This document shows positions 1 to 8,964 of a stretch of 64,000 bases of DNA, piece after piece (the first letter of the stretch is position 1; each line of letters opens with the position of its first letter). A program made the position numbers and the translations under genes. This DNA is from Phytohabitans aurantiacus (GTDB lineage Bacteria > Actinomycetota > Actinomycetes > Mycobacteriales > Micromonosporaceae): NCBI RefSeq assembly GCF_027923225.1, contig NZ_BSDI01000032.1, positions 135,132 through 199,131 on the forward strand. The letters are read 5' to 3'. The notes beneath the pieces are model-generated. The model did no database searches and was not told the origin of the DNA. It worked only from the letters and a program-made list of their open reading frames with translations.

Positions 1-127
1 CCCCGCTACTGCTTATATACCATATATCCGTTATTTCCGGTGTACTGGTGCCAACTTCGTTCGACTGCTTCAAATCGTCACGATGATTTCGTATGGTAGT
101 CACTGGCTATACGGAGTGGAGTCGGTG

Positions 128-316
128 ATGGCAGACACCCGACGCCCTATGTGGCGGAAGAGCAGTCGTTGTGACAAGGACACGTGTGTGGAGGTGGCTC
201 TCGCGCAACCAATGGTTGCGGTGCGAGACGGGAAGGATCCGGCAGGGCCGATGCTGATCTTCCGGGCTGAGGAATGGCGGGCCTTCGTTCGCGCGTTGCG
301 TGATCACGAATTGTGA
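128..316 (+). CDS. DUF397 domain protein
   Basis: Small protein of 62 residues with the DUF397 pattern: an early W-R-K-S-S motif, a Cys pair (R-C-D-K-D-T-C), a V-x-V-R-D-G-K-D-P segment, and a C-terminal W-R-A-F-V. In actinomycetes these proteins commonly pair with an XRE-type DNA-binding protein and are tied to developmental control; no such partner lies in the 127 bases before it, so it is either an orphan or the partner lies left of the window. The ATG at 128 is preferred over the upstream in-frame start at 83 because the family begins close to the W-R-K-S-S motif and a GGAGTGGAG stretch lies just upstream of 128. Confidence 0.8.
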   Translation: MADTRRPMWRKSSRCDKDTCVEVALAQPMVAVRDGKDPAGPMLIFRAEEWRAFVRALRDHEL

Positions 317-443
317 TCGGTTCACTACTCGCACGATTTTGTTTGTGAGATCGAGCACTGCCGGTCCATTCATCCGCGTCTAGCTCTGTTTCCGTACCCC
401 GTTTCAACGTCAGTGGCGTTGGGGGAGGCGGAAGGAGGCACGG

Positions 444-1976
444 ATGGATCGCAGGCGAATTCTCGCTGCCAGCGTCGTCTTCGCGACCTTGGGGGCGGCT
501 GCGGCGATCACGGTGCCGGCGCTCGCGACGACGGGCGAAGATGAGCGCACCACGGCCGCCAACAAGGCTGAGCCGGAGTTGCTCGCCGCTCTTCAGCGCG
601 ACCTGTCGCTCAGCTCGGACCAGGCGCAGCGGCGGCTGGACTCGGAGCGGACGGCCACCCGTACTCTCGCGGAACTGCGGCAGGACGTGTCGGCGGCGTA
701 CGCCGGTGGGTGGCTGAACAAGGATAGTGGCCAGCTCATGGTCGCGGTGACCGACAGCGCGCTGGCCGACGAGGTGCGGGCCGCTGGTGCGGAGCCGAAG
801 GTCGTGGAGCGCTCCGCGACCGAGCTTGACAGCCTCAAGCAGAGTTTGGACCGGCGGGCGGCAGTGGCGTCGCCCGAGTTGCCGGGCTGGTACATCGACG
901 TGGCGACCAATTCTGTCGTCGTACTCGCGAATGATGGCGCTGAGGCGGCGGCCCGCGAGTTCGCGGGCGACGCGCCCGGCGTGCGTGTGGTGTCGACCGA
1001 CGAGGCGCCGGTGCCGCTGTTCGACGTGCGCGGCGGCGACCCGTTCTTCATCGGTAACGGGCGCTGCTCGGTCGGCTTCTCGGTCGAGGGCGGCTTCGTG
1101 ACGGCCGGGCACTGCGGCCAGGTCGGCGACGACACGACAGGATTCAACCAGGAGGCGCAGGGCACGTTCAGCGCCTCGTCGTTCCCCGGTGACGACTTCG
1201 GTGTGGTGCGGGTGAACGGCGACTGGACGCCGCGGCCGGTGGTCAACGACTTCAACGGTGGCGAGGTCGTGGTGGCCGGTTCGGAGGAGGCGCCGGTGGG
1301 CGCGTCGATCTGCCGGTCGGGCTCGACGACGGGCACGCGGTGCGGCGTGATCCAGGCCAAGAATGCCACGGTCAACTACCCGGAGGGTACGGTCACGGGC
1401 CTGACCCGCACGAACGTCTGCGCCGAGCCGGGTGACTCGGGCGGCTCGTGGATGTCGGGTGACCAGGCGCAGGGTGTCACCTCGGGCGGATCCGGCAACT
1501 GCACGGTGGGCGGCACGACGTTCTTCCAGCCGCTGAACGAGATTCTTCAGCGGAACGGGCTGACGCTGGTCACCTCCGCGAACGGCGGCGGGGGCGGGGA
1601 AGCCCCACCGCCGGCCACGGAGGCGCCGGAGCCGGAGGAGCCCGCCGAACCGCCGGCCGGCCAGTGCGCCGACATGGAGAACGTGATGACCGGGTCGCTG
1701 AACCGCACCGGGAGCCGCGCGGTACAGCCCAACGGCCGGTTCTTCCGGTTGACCGGTACGGCGCGGTTGACGGCCTGCCTCGACGGTCCGGCCGGTGCCG
1801 ACTTCGACCTGTACCTCCAGCGGTGGAACGGCCGGTCCTTCCAGACCGTGGCGCGCGCCACCGGGCCGGGTTCTGACGAGCAGATCGTGGTGAACGCGCC
1901 GGCCGGTGCCTACCGGTACCGGGTGGAGTCGGACAGCGGTTCGGGCGCGTACACGCTCGGCATCAGTACTTCGTAG
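444..1976 (+). CDS. secreted streptogrisin-type S1 serine protease with C-terminal PPC-like domain
   Basis: Precursor of 510 residues. Residues 1-29 form a signal peptide with an R-R-R n-region. Residues 40-200 look like the alpha-lytic-protease-type prodomain that assists folding. The mature chymotrypsin-fold domain follows with a visible catalytic triad: His in V-T-A-G-H-C, Asp in D-D-F-G-V-V and Ser in P-G-D-S-G-G-S. Paired Cys residues (N-G-R-C/G-H-C and I-C-R/R-C-G) fit the usual disulfides. After a Gly then Pro/Glu linker (about 380-405) a C-terminal beta domain (about 408-510; F-D-L-Y-L-Q-R-W, Y-R-Y-R-V) resembles bacterial pre-peptidase C-terminal (PPC) domains. AAGGAGG stands a few bases before the ATG. 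Probably a monocistronic exoprotease, closed by a strong hairpin after the stop. Confidence 0.9.
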   Translation: MDRRRILAASVVFATLGAAAAITVPALATTGEDERTTAANKAEPELLAALQRDLSLSSDQAQRRLDSERTATRTLAELRQDVSAAYAGGWLNKDSGQLMVAVTDSALADEVRAAGAEPKVVERSATELDSLKQSLDRRAAVASPELPGWYIDVATNSVVVLANDGAEAAAREFAGDAPGVRVVSTDEAPVPLFDVRGGDPFFIGNGRCSVGFSVEGGFVTAGHCGQVGDDTTGFNQEAQGTFSASSFPGDDFGVVRVNGDWTPRPVVNDFNGGEVVVAGSEEAPVGASICRSGSTTGTRCGVIQAKNATVNYPEGTVTGLTRTNVCAEPGDSGGSWMSGDQAQGVTSGGSGNCTVGGTTFFQPLNEILQRNGLTLVTSANGGGGGEAPPPATEAPEPEEPAEPPAGQCADMENVMTGSLNRTGSRAVQPNGRFFRLTGTARLTACLDGPAGADFDLYLQRWNGRSFQTVARATGPGSDEQIVVNAPAGAYRYRVESDSGSGAYTLGISTS

Positions 1977-1984
1977 CTTGTGGT

Positions 1985-2018
1985 GCGAGAGCCCGGCCCC
2001 TGCCAGCCGGGCTCTCGC
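1985..2018 (+). terminator. terminator-type hairpin after the S1 protease
   Basis: A perfect 12-bp inverted repeat (GCGAGAGCCCGG with CCGGGCTCTCGC, 10-nt loop) starts 9 nt after the protease stop codon. There is no T tract, which is normal for high-GC actinomycete terminators. Confidence 0.7.
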
Positions 2019-2210
2019 GGGTAAGCCGCGGCGAGCGCAACCTCCTCGTTCGCCGGGGCTGTGGTGAGGGGCCCCGACACCCGTCATATCGGGTCAGGCG
2101 GGTCGGTGGGCCGGTCGGGTGCCGGCGTCCAGGTACGGGACGCCGGCACCCAGTGCCTGAGTACGCGGCCTCACGTCGCGCGCGCGAAGCGGACGTACGC
2201 TGGCGGCATC

Positions 2211-2666
2211 ATGGGGTACCGGTATCTGACCACGCTGATTCTCGGCCTGCACTTTGCCTACCTGCTGTACCTGGTGGCGGGCGGCTTCCTCGCGTGGCGC
2301 TGGCCGCGCGCGATCTGGCCGCACCTGGCGGCGGGTGTGTGGGGGTTCGCGGTGATCGCGGGCCGGCTGGTGTGCCCGCTGACCTACGCCGAGGACTGGT
2401 CGCGGCGTCAGGCCGGTGAGGCCGGCCTGACGCAGGGTTTCATCGACCGGTACGTCGAGGGCGTCATCTACCCCCAGCAGTACACCCACGTGGCGCAGGC
2501 CCTGACCGCGGTGATCGTGCTGGTGTCCTGGGCCGGCTACCTAGTGCGGCGCAAGAAGATCAGGGCGTCCCTCAAGTCGTTAGAGCAACTTGGGGGACGC
2601 CCTGATCACCACGGAGAAGCTATGGGAGCTGCGCCGCCTCGTCGGCGAACTGCGCACCGGTCATGA
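2211..2666 (+). CDS. DUF2784 family membrane protein
   Basis: About 151 residues. Three to four hydrophobic helices alternate with the family signature C-P-L-T followed by a region ending in G-F-I-x-R-Y, then I-Y-P. This pattern is typical of DUF2784, a small integral membrane family of unknown role. The ATG at 2211 is chosen over the in-frame start at 2061 because the first helix (Y-R-Y-L-T-T-L-I-L-G) starts there and a TACGCT box lies 9 nt upstream. Oddity: the domain is complete by about residue 115; the remaining basic tail is encoded by a long hairpin and overlaps the 3' end of the convergent TPR/YbjN gene by 47 bases, so the original stop codon may have been lost. Confidence 0.75.
   Translation: MGYRYLTTLILGLHFAYLLYLVAGGFLAWRWPRAIWPHLAAGVWGFAVIAGRLVCPLTYAEDWSRRQAGEAGLTQGFIDRYVEGVIYPQQYTHVAQALTAVIVLVSWAGYLVRRKKIRASLKSLEQLGGRPDHHGEAMGAAPPRRRTAHRS
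2558..2607. terminator. 19-bp stem hairpin between convergent genes (bidirectional terminator)
   Basis: GATCAGGGCGTCCC at 2558 pairs with GGGACGCCCTGATC ending at 2607; the full stem is 19 bp with one wobble and a 12-nt loop. It lies inside the 3' part of the DUF2784 reading frame and just beyond the stop of the convergent TPR/YbjN gene, the place of a shared terminator. Confidence 0.7.
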
Positions 2667-4170
2667 GCGCGGCGTGGATCAGCACGGCCAGCTGACCCGC
2701 TGCCACACCGTGCTCCAGGTCGGTGCTGACGTCGCCGGCCAGGATCAGCTCACCCTCGCCGGTGTCGTGCACGTACGCCTTCGGCAGCAGCTTGTCGTGG
2801 TTCCAGGCGTTGCAGAACGCGTACGCCTCGGTCAGTCGCTCGGCGGATAGCCGGCGCTGGGCGACGACCCTGACGTGCAGGATCTCGTTGCCCTCGCCCA
2901 TCCGGTCGAACGTGATGTGCGCCCGTCCCCAGGTGCCGCCGACCGTGCCGTCGTCGTCCACGTAGTACTTGTCGCCGCGGTCGTTGAGCGCCGCGGTGAT
3001 CGCCTCCAGCGTCAGCGGGCCGACCACCTCCTCGCGCCCCTCGGCGGGCAGCGCGGCCTCCGGTCCGGGGCCGGCCGGCTGGTCCGGCGGCAGCTCCACC
3101 TGTACGCCGATCGGGCTCAGGGCCAGCCACGCCTCGACCCGCCGCGACTGGTGATCGGTGCCGTTGCGGGCGTCGAACTGCCCGGCGATCTCGCGGGCCT
3201 GGGTGGCCAGCTCCTTGCCGAGGTCGCCCGCGGGGCGGCCGGCCACCACGGTGTCGGGGGATAGGCCGCAGGCCAGCGCGCCAGCGGCCGCGAACTCCAT
3301 CGCCGACGCCTCATCGAACGGCCGCTCCAGCCATTCGAGGTGCTCGCCCAGGATCTCCAGCGCACGGTCGACGTTGCCGGTCAGCGCGCAGAACCGGATG
3401 TGCTCGGGCAGGAACGGGAACGCGTCCCGCTCGAACCGGTGCCGCCGGTACGCCCGCACGTGCGCCCGTGCCGCGTCGTCGAGGCGACCCAGCCGCATGT
3501 ACGGCTCCAGCACGGTGACCAGCGCCTTTTCGGGCTGCTCGGTGCAACCGAGAACGCCGTTGAGCACGGGCTCGACGGTGCGCAGGGCGTCTTCCCACTC
3601 GCCCCAACCCGCGAGCAGCTCCGCCTGGCGGGATGGGTCGCAGCCCGCGCAGTCACTGTTTTCGTCGCGGTCGGTGGTGCGCCACAGCTCGAACCACCGC
3701 TGCGCCTCCTCACGGTCACCGACGTGATCGGCGATCTTGCAGCGGAGGTTGTAGATGGTCTGCATGCTGTGGCCGCCCTCGCGGAACCGCCGCTCCATGT
3801 CGTCGAGCGCGGCGCGGGTCTGCGCGAGGCCGACGCGGGGCGTGCTGCGCAGCGTGGCGACCGCCCACTTGTGGTACCAGCGCAGCTGCTCGGCGTCCCA
3901 GTCGTCGAACATCGGCTCGCCTGTCGTTCCGCGCCGCTCGGCGACATCCTTGTCGAACGTCGCCAGGCACCAGCCGAACGCCGGCAGCATCCGCCACCGC
4001 TCGGTGTGATTGTTGTACGCGTCGATCAGCGCGATCCGCGAGTCGTACGCGAGCCGCACATCGCCGGCGGCGTCGGCGTGCGCCGTGATGCGCTCCAGCT
4101 CGGCGATCTTTCCGTCACCGTCGGGCATCGACGTGGCATCGTCGAGCGCGTGGCGCAGCTCAGTACTCAT
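2620..4170 (-). CDS. TPR-like helical protein with C-terminal YbjN domain
   Basis: 516 residues. Residues 1 to about 390 are alpha-helical with TPR-like spacing (repeated A-L-x2 and W-F/W-Y motifs). Residues about 395-516 form a YbjN-type domain: Y-Y-V-D-D-D-G-T-V-G-G-T-W, then E-I-L-H-V-R-V, C-N-A-W-N-H-D and S-T-D-L-E-H-G-V. The same motifs occur in the small YbjN protein two genes upstream, so they are paralogous. The start ATG overlaps the stop of the HSP90 gene by 4 bases (ATGA), indicating translational coupling. YbjN proteins are linked to stress responses and resemble chaperone folds of type III secretion; an HSP90 co-chaperone or client-adaptor role (TPR plus HSP90) is inference. Confidence 0.75.
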   Translation of the reverse strand: MSTELRHALDDATSMPDGDGKIAELERITAHADAAGDVRLAYDSRIALIDAYNNHTERWRMLPAFGWCLATFDKDVAERRGTTGEPMFDDWDAEQLRWYHKWAVATLRSTPRVGLAQTRAALDDMERRFREGGHSMQTIYNLRCKIADHVGDREEAQRWFELWRTTDRDENSDCAGCDPSRQAELLAGWGEWEDALRTVEPVLNGVLGCTEQPEKALVTVLEPYMRLGRLDDAARAHVRAYRRHRFERDAFPFLPEHIRFCALTGNVDRALEILGEHLEWLERPFDEASAMEFAAAGALACGLSPDTVVAGRPAGDLGKELATQAREIAGQFDARNGTDHQSRRVEAWLALSPIGVQVELPPDQPAGPGPEAALPAEGREEVVGPLTLEAITAALNDRGDKYYVDDDGTVGGTWGRAHITFDRMGEGNEILHVRVVAQRRLSAERLTEAYAFCNAWNHDKLLPKAYVHDTGEGELILAGDVSTDLEHGVAAGQLAVLIHAALMTGAQFADEAAQLP

Positions 4171-5945
4171 GGGGCCTCCGAAGGGAACGCGCGGTCGAGC
4201 AGCGCGAGGAAGGAACGGTTGAGTGCCGCGCTGTCCACTGCGCGCAGCGGGTGGTGGCCAGCCAGCAGGGCCTGGCCGTACAGGGCCTCGACGGCGTGCC
4301 GCAGAGCGGGGCCCGGCGGGTACGAGGCGAGCTTGCGGATCAGCGGGTGCCGCCAGTTGAGGACCAGCTCGGGCCGGTGCTCGACGGTCACGTCGTCGAA
4401 CGCCGACAGCACGTCGGCCCACAGCTCATCGGACGCCTCACGGCCGCGCCGGACCGCGTCCTGGGTACGGGCGCGCTGGCTGATGACGTACAGGGCGGGC
4501 ATGGTCACCGGGTCGAATTGCCGGATCAGCGGCACGCATTCGAGCTCGCGCAGCACCGACCGGGCGGTCTCCAGGAACGGCGCGACCGTGATCTCCTGCT
4601 CGGCGGGCAGCGGTTCGAGCCGGGCGGCTAGCTCACCGGGGTCGAGCCGGCGCACCCGGATGTCCGGGTCCAAACGGGACAGTCGTTCGAGGATCTCGGT
4701 GTCGTACGCGTACCCGGCGTTGACGACCGGCGTACCGGCGGCGCTGGCGATCGCCGCGAGCGCCCGGAACTCGTCGACCGTCTCCACGTACCGGATCATC
4801 GCCAGCCCGCGGCGGAACACCCGCAGCGGCATGCTGCCCCGGCTCGTCTCGAACGGCAGCCACGCGTCGACGAGGCGGAGCATCTCGTCGTCGCGCACGG
4901 CGAGCGCCTTGACGCCCAGGTGGTGCACCCGCAGGAAGGCCGCGAGCCGCTCCGGGTGGTTGGCGGACAGGTCGAGCAGCCAGGTGCGCACCTGCTCGCC
5001 CAGCGACTCGCGCACCGACGAGAGCAGGTCGTCCTCGTACAGTGCTTCGCGGCTCGCGGTCGGGCGCAGCTGCGAGGTGTCGACGACACACCGCACGAAG
5101 AACGCCCACTCCGGCATCAGCTTCGACGCGTCTTCGCTGACCAGCATCCGTTTGAGGTACACGCGGTGGCCGCCCTGGCCGACGGCCGCCGGCGACGCGA
5201 GCACGAAGCCGACGCCACGCAGCCCGGCCTCGGGCACGTCGAGGTCGATGACCTCCATCGGGCGGCTGCCGAGCAGCGTGGCACCGTAGTCCAGGAGCGC
5301 GGTCCGCCGTACCTCCGGGTCGTCGTACTTGACCTCCCACGGCGCCTCGGGCTCCGTGATCCGCTCGCCACTCACCGTGACGTCGACGTCCAGCAGGTGG
5401 GCGTACGAGGACGCGAGCTGGCGGACGGTCTCAGGCTTGAGCCAGTGCTCGGCGCCGACGCGGGGGCGGAGCGTGACCGTGGTGCCAGTCTCGTCGCGGT
5501 CGCCCGCCGCGACCGTGTATCGCCCATCCGAGTACCCGGTCCACCGCACCGCTCCCTCACCGCGAGCGGAGCGGGTCACGACCTCGATGGCGTCGGCGAC
5601 CATGAAGCACGACAGCAGCCCGATGCCGAACTGGCCGAGGAAGTCCTGGCGGGCGAAGCCCAACTCGTCGCGCTTGGAGGTGCGGCCGACGCTCGCGAGG
5701 AACGTGTGCACCTCCTCCTCGGTCAGGCCGATGCCGTTGTCGCTGACGCGCAGCGCGCCGTCCGGCAGCGGCTCGATGGTGACCCGACCCGGCTCGTCCC
5801 CACCACGCGCCGTGATGGCGTCGGTGGCATTCTGCAACAGCTCGCGCACGAAGACGCGCGGGCTGGCATACAGGTGGTGGCTGAGCAGGTCGACCACACC
5901 GCGCAGGTCGACCTGGAACCGGTGTTCCTCGCCTCTCGTGCTCAC
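4167..5945 (-). CDS. HSP90 family chaperone (HtpG-like)
   Basis: 592 residues, a little shorter than E. coli HtpG. The GHKL ATPase is clear: N-box E-L-L-Q-N-A-T-D-A, D-box S-D-N-G-I-G-L-T, and lid G-box G-Q-F-G-I-G-L-L-S. A middle domain with the D-L-P-E-like segment (I-D-L-D-V-P-E-A), the catalytic-loop-like S-R-E-A-L region and a C-terminal dimerisation region follow. The start is GTG at 5945, which overlaps the stop of the preceding YbjN gene by 4 bases (GTGA); the long upstream extension in this frame is only the shadow of that gene. Together the three minus-strand genes form one tightly coupled operon. The symbol htpG is withheld because this actinobacterial subgroup is divergent from classical HtpG. 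Confidence 0.85.
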   Translation of the reverse strand: MSTRGEEHRFQVDLRGVVDLLSHHLYASPRVFVRELLQNATDAITARGGDEPGRVTIEPLPDGALRVSDNGIGLTEEEVHTFLASVGRTSKRDELGFARQDFLGQFGIGLLSCFMVADAIEVVTRSARGEGAVRWTGYSDGRYTVAAGDRDETGTTVTLRPRVGAEHWLKPETVRQLASSYAHLLDVDVTVSGERITEPEAPWEVKYDDPEVRRTALLDYGATLLGSRPMEVIDLDVPEAGLRGVGFVLASPAAVGQGGHRVYLKRMLVSEDASKLMPEWAFFVRCVVDTSQLRPTASREALYEDDLLSSVRESLGEQVRTWLLDLSANHPERLAAFLRVHHLGVKALAVRDDEMLRLVDAWLPFETSRGSMPLRVFRRGLAMIRYVETVDEFRALAAIASAAGTPVVNAGYAYDTEILERLSRLDPDIRVRRLDPGELAARLEPLPAEQEITVAPFLETARSVLRELECVPLIRQFDPVTMPALYVISQRARTQDAVRRGREASDELWADVLSAFDDVTVEHRPELVLNWRHPLIRKLASYPPGPALRHAVEALYGQALLAGHHPLRAVDSAALNRSFLALLDRAFPSEAP

Positions 5946-6379
5946 CCTTTGAGCTCCGCCGCCGCGCTCGCCAGCTGGCAGCCGGTGGCGATACCACACT
6001 CCATGAGCTGGTCGAGCTGGGCGAGGGAGACACCGCGTTCGAGGTCGGTGGTGAGCTCGCCGCAGACCCGGGCGCTGCCGTCGTCGGCGACGTGCACGAA
6101 CGCCTTCGGCCACAGGCGGTCGTGGTTCCACTCGTTGCAGAACTCGTATAGCCGCGGCACGTCGTCGACCGTGAAATCAGTGCTGGACAGCACCCGGATC
6201 TGGAGGATCTCGTTGTCCGCGCCGCGGCGGAAGAAGTAGATGACGTTGTCGTCCCACATCCCGCCAACGTCGCCGTCGTCGTCGACCCCATAGTGGTAGT
6301 CGTGCGCGCTCAGCACCTGCGTGATCAGCTCATTGGTGAGCGGCGCGAGAATCTGCACCTCACCATCCGGCGGTGGCAT
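5942..6379 (-). CDS. YbjN domain protein
   Basis: 145 residues consisting of one YbjN-type domain: Y-G-V-D-D-D-G-D-V-G-G-M-W, E-I-L-Q-I-R-V, F-C-N-E-W-N-H-D, T-T-D-L-E-R-G-V-S. It is a paralogue of the C-terminal domain of the third gene in the operon. The start at 6379 is supported by GGAAGGA 8 nt upstream and by the domain boundary. First gene of the operon; its stop overlaps the HSP90 GTG start. The function is unknown; proximity to an HSP90 suggests a substrate or accessory factor, which is inference. Confidence 0.8.
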   Translation of the reverse strand: MPPPDGEVQILAPLTNELITQVLSAHDYHYGVDDDGDVGGMWDDNVIYFFRRGADNEILQIRVLSSTDFTVDDVPRLYEFCNEWNHDRLWPKAFVHVADDGSARVCGELTTDLERGVSLAQLDQLMECGIATGCQLASAAAELKG

Positions 6380-6484
6380 GGACGTGTCCTTCCGTACTGG
6401 CGTGAGTTGTCGAGAGCACCCTACGTCGAGCGTGCCAACGCGTGGACACGCCCACAAATCCCCAGGTTCGAGGGCTGAACCCCC

Positions 6485-6490
6485 TACCGT
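6485..6490 (+). promoter_or_regulatory. -10 box of a probable leaderless ftsK transcript
   Basis: TACCGT fits TANNNT and ends 8 nt before the ATG at 6499; no Shine-Dalgarno precedes this ATG. A leaderless mRNA is therefore likely. Confidence 0.45.
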
Positions 6491-6498
6491 GTGATGGT

Positions 6499-8955
6499 AT
6501 GGCGGGCCGTACCTCTTCGGCGAGTCGGCGGCGCGGCGCGACCACAACACGCGGCGCGGCCGCCTCGCGTGGCACGACAGCCCGTAATCGCAGGCCAGCT
6601 CGGCGTACCACCAACCCCAGCATCGCGGTCCTGGCCGGTCGTGGCATCCGCGCGGTCTGGATGGGTGTCGCACACAGCGTCGGCTGGGCGGCGCGCAGCG
6701 TCGGTAAGCAGGCGGCGACGGCCCGTGACCTCGACCCCGAGCATCGCCGCGACGGCGCCGGCCTTCTGATACTGGGCGTCGCGATCCTCAGCGGCGTGGC
6801 GGTCTGGTTCTCCTCAGCCGGTCCGGTCGGCACCTGGGTGGCCGACAGCATGCGGCTGTTCTTCGGTGCGATCTCGGCGGCCCTGCCGTTGCTGCTGCTC
6901 GTGGCGGCCGTCCGGCTGATGCGCGAGCCGGGCGACCCGGCGCGCCGCGGCCGCGGCATGGTCGGCTGGTCGGCCCTCATCCTGGCGTCCGCCGGCCTGC
7001 TCCACATCGGGCAGTCGCCCATCGACAACACGCAGCGCGACTATGCGGGCGGCCTCATCGGCGCGGGCATCGGGTCGCTGCTGGAGCGCGCGGTGACCCA
7101 GTGGGTGGCCGTGCCGCTGCTGATCCTGCTGCTGCTCTTCGGGCTGCTCGTCATCACCGCCACGCCCATCAACAAGGTGCCCGAGCGGCTGGGCGTGCTC
7201 GTGGCGTCGGTACTGGGTCGCCCGATCGCCACCGAGGAAGGCCAGGACGAGGACGAGGAGGACGAGGAGCCGGTCCCCGCGCCCCGCCGCCGCTCCTCGC
7301 GGCGCCGCCAGGCGAGCGTGTCACAGGACGCCGACGCCGACGAAGACGAGATCGTGCACGACACGGTCGTCCTGCCGCGTACCCCGCCGGCGAAGGTGCC
7401 GGCCGCCCGCAAGGTGGCCGAGCCGCCCGAGCACTCGCCGCCGCCGACGCGGGCCGAGCAGTTGGCGATCACCGGGATGGCGGGCGACTACAAGCTGCCG
7501 CCGCCGAACCTGCTGCGCGCGGGGACCGCGGCGAAGACTCGCAGCAAGGCCAACGACGAGGTGATCGCCGCGCTGCAGGGTGTTTTCGAGCAGTTCGACG
7601 TCGACGCGGCCGTGACGGGATTCACACGCGGTCCGACGGTCACCCGGTACGAGGTAGAGCTGGGCCACGGCGTCAAGGTGGAGCGGATCACCCAGCTGTC
7701 CCGCAACATCGCGTACGCCGTGAAGTCACCGGATGTTCGTATTCTCAGCCCGATCCCGGGCAAGAGCGCGGTCGGCGTCGAGATCCCGAACTCCGACCGG
7801 GAAGACGTGGCGCTCGGCGACGTGCTGCGGTCACGGGCGTCGGGCAGCGACCACCACCCGATGCTGGTCGCGCTCGGCAAGGACATCGAGGGCGGCTACG
7901 TGGTGGCCAACCTCGCCAAGATGCCGCACATCCTCATCGCGGGCGCCACCGGCGCGGGCAAGTCGTCCTGCCTCAACTCGTTGCTGGTGTCGATCCTGAG
8001 CCGGGCGACGCCGGACGAGGTGCGGCTGATCCTCATCGACCCCAAGCGCGTGGAGATGACCGCTTACGAGGGCGTACCGCACCTCGTGACGCCCATCATC
8101 ACCAACCCGAAGAAGGCGGCCGACTCCCTCGACTGGGTCGTGCGCGAGATGGACATGCGCTACGACGACCTGGCCGCCGCCGGGGTACGCCACATCGACG
8201 ACTACAACCGCAAGGTGCGCGCTGGGCAGATCAAGCCGCCGCCGGGCAGTGAGCGCGAGATCCGCCCGTACCCGTACCTGCTGGTCATCGTCGACGAGCT
8301 CGCCGACCTCATGATGGTGGCGCCGCGCGACGTCGAAGATTCGGTCGTGCGGATCACGCAGCTCGCCCGGGCGGCCGGCATCCACCTGGTACTGGCCACC
8401 CAGCGCCCCTCGGTCGACGTGGTCACCGGCCTCATCAAGGCGAACGTGCCGTCGCGGCTCGCGTTCGCCACGTCCTCGCTCGCCGACTCGCGGGTCATCC
8501 TCGACCAGCCCGGCGCGGAGAAGCTGATCGGGCGCGGCGACGGGCTGTTCCTGCCGATGGGCGCGTCGAAGCCGATCCGCATCCAGGGTGCCTGGGTGTC
8601 CGAATCGGAGATCCAGGACATCGTCAAGTTCTGCAAGGACCAGCGCGAGCCGGAGTTCCGGCCGGACGTGCTGGCGCCCGCCGAGCCGAAGAAGAAGATC
8701 GACGAAGACATCGGCGACGACCTCGATGTGCTGGTGCAGGCGATCGAGCTGGTGGTCACGTCGCAGTTCGGCTCGACGTCGATGTTGCAGCGCAAGCTGC
8801 GGGTCGGCTTCGCCAAGGCGGGACGCCTCATGGACCTCATGGAGACCCGGGGCATCGTCGGGCCGTCCGAGGGCTCCAAGGCGCGCGACGTGCTGATCAA
8901 GCCGGACGAGCTGGACGAGGTCATGGCCTCTATCACCAACGCCGGTGAGTCATAG
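6499..8955 (+). CDS. ftsK: DNA translocase FtsK/SpoIIIE
   Basis: 818 residues. N-terminal basic stretch, then about four membrane helices (roughly residues 85-230; L-L-I-L-G-V-A-I-L and L-L-I-L-L-L-L-F-G-L-L), an acidic/Pro/Arg-rich linker, and the motor domain with Walker A G-A-T-G-A-G-K-S-S at about 483-491 and Walker B L-L-V-I-V-D-E-L-A-D-L. The C-terminal winged-helix gamma domain (S-M-L-Q-R-K-L-R-V-G-F-A-K-A-G-R-L) reads KOPS-type sequences in the family. It pumps chromosome dimers through the division or sporulation septum. The ATG at 6499 is chosen over 6442 because it follows a -10-like box at leaderless spacing. Confidence 0.95.
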   Translation: MAGRTSSASRRRGATTTRGAAASRGTTARNRRPARRTTNPSIAVLAGRGIRAVWMGVAHSVGWAARSVGKQAATARDLDPEHRRDGAGLLILGVAILSGVAVWFSSAGPVGTWVADSMRLFFGAISAALPLLLLVAAVRLMREPGDPARRGRGMVGWSALILASAGLLHIGQSPIDNTQRDYAGGLIGAGIGSLLERAVTQWVAVPLLILLLLFGLLVITATPINKVPERLGVLVASVLGRPIATEEGQDEDEEDEEPVPAPRRRSSRRRQASVSQDADADEDEIVHDTVVLPRTPPAKVPAARKVAEPPEHSPPPTRAEQLAITGMAGDYKLPPPNLLRAGTAAKTRSKANDEVIAALQGVFEQFDVDAAVTGFTRGPTVTRYEVELGHGVKVERITQLSRNIAYAVKSPDVRILSPIPGKSAVGVEIPNSDREDVALGDVLRSRASGSDHHPMLVALGKDIEGGYVVANLAKMPHILIAGATGAGKSSCLNSLLVSILSRATPDEVRLILIDPKRVEMTAYEGVPHLVTPIITNPKKAADSLDWVVREMDMRYDDLAAAGVRHIDDYNRKVRAGQIKPPPGSEREIRPYPYLLVIVDELADLMMVAPRDVEDSVVRITQLARAAGIHLVLATQRPSVDVVTGLIKANVPSRLAFATSSLADSRVILDQPGAEKLIGRGDGLFLPMGASKPIRIQGAWVSESEIQDIVKFCKDQREPEFRPDVLAPAEPKKKIDEDIGDDLDVLVQAIELVVTSQFGSTSMLQRKLRVGFAKAGRLMDLMETRGIVGPSEGSKARDVLIKPDELDEVMASITNAGES

Positions 8956-8958
8956 ACT
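8953..8958 (+). promoter_or_regulatory. -10 box overlapping the ftsK stop codon
   Basis: TAGACT (TANNNT) ends 6 nt before the GTG start of the HTH gene; its first three bases are the ftsK stop codon. No ribosome binding site is visible, so a leaderless transcript is likely. Confidence 0.5.
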
Positions 8959-8964
8959 TGAGGC

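Noticed and set aside
147..2087. 646-residue minus-strand frame
   Set aside because: Antisense shadow of the S1 protease in high-GC DNA; Arg/Ala-rich with no domain.
3340..5289. 649-residue plus-strand frame
   Set aside because: Opposite to the TPR/YbjN and HSP90 genes, which have clear motifs; composition is Ser/Arg-rich noise.
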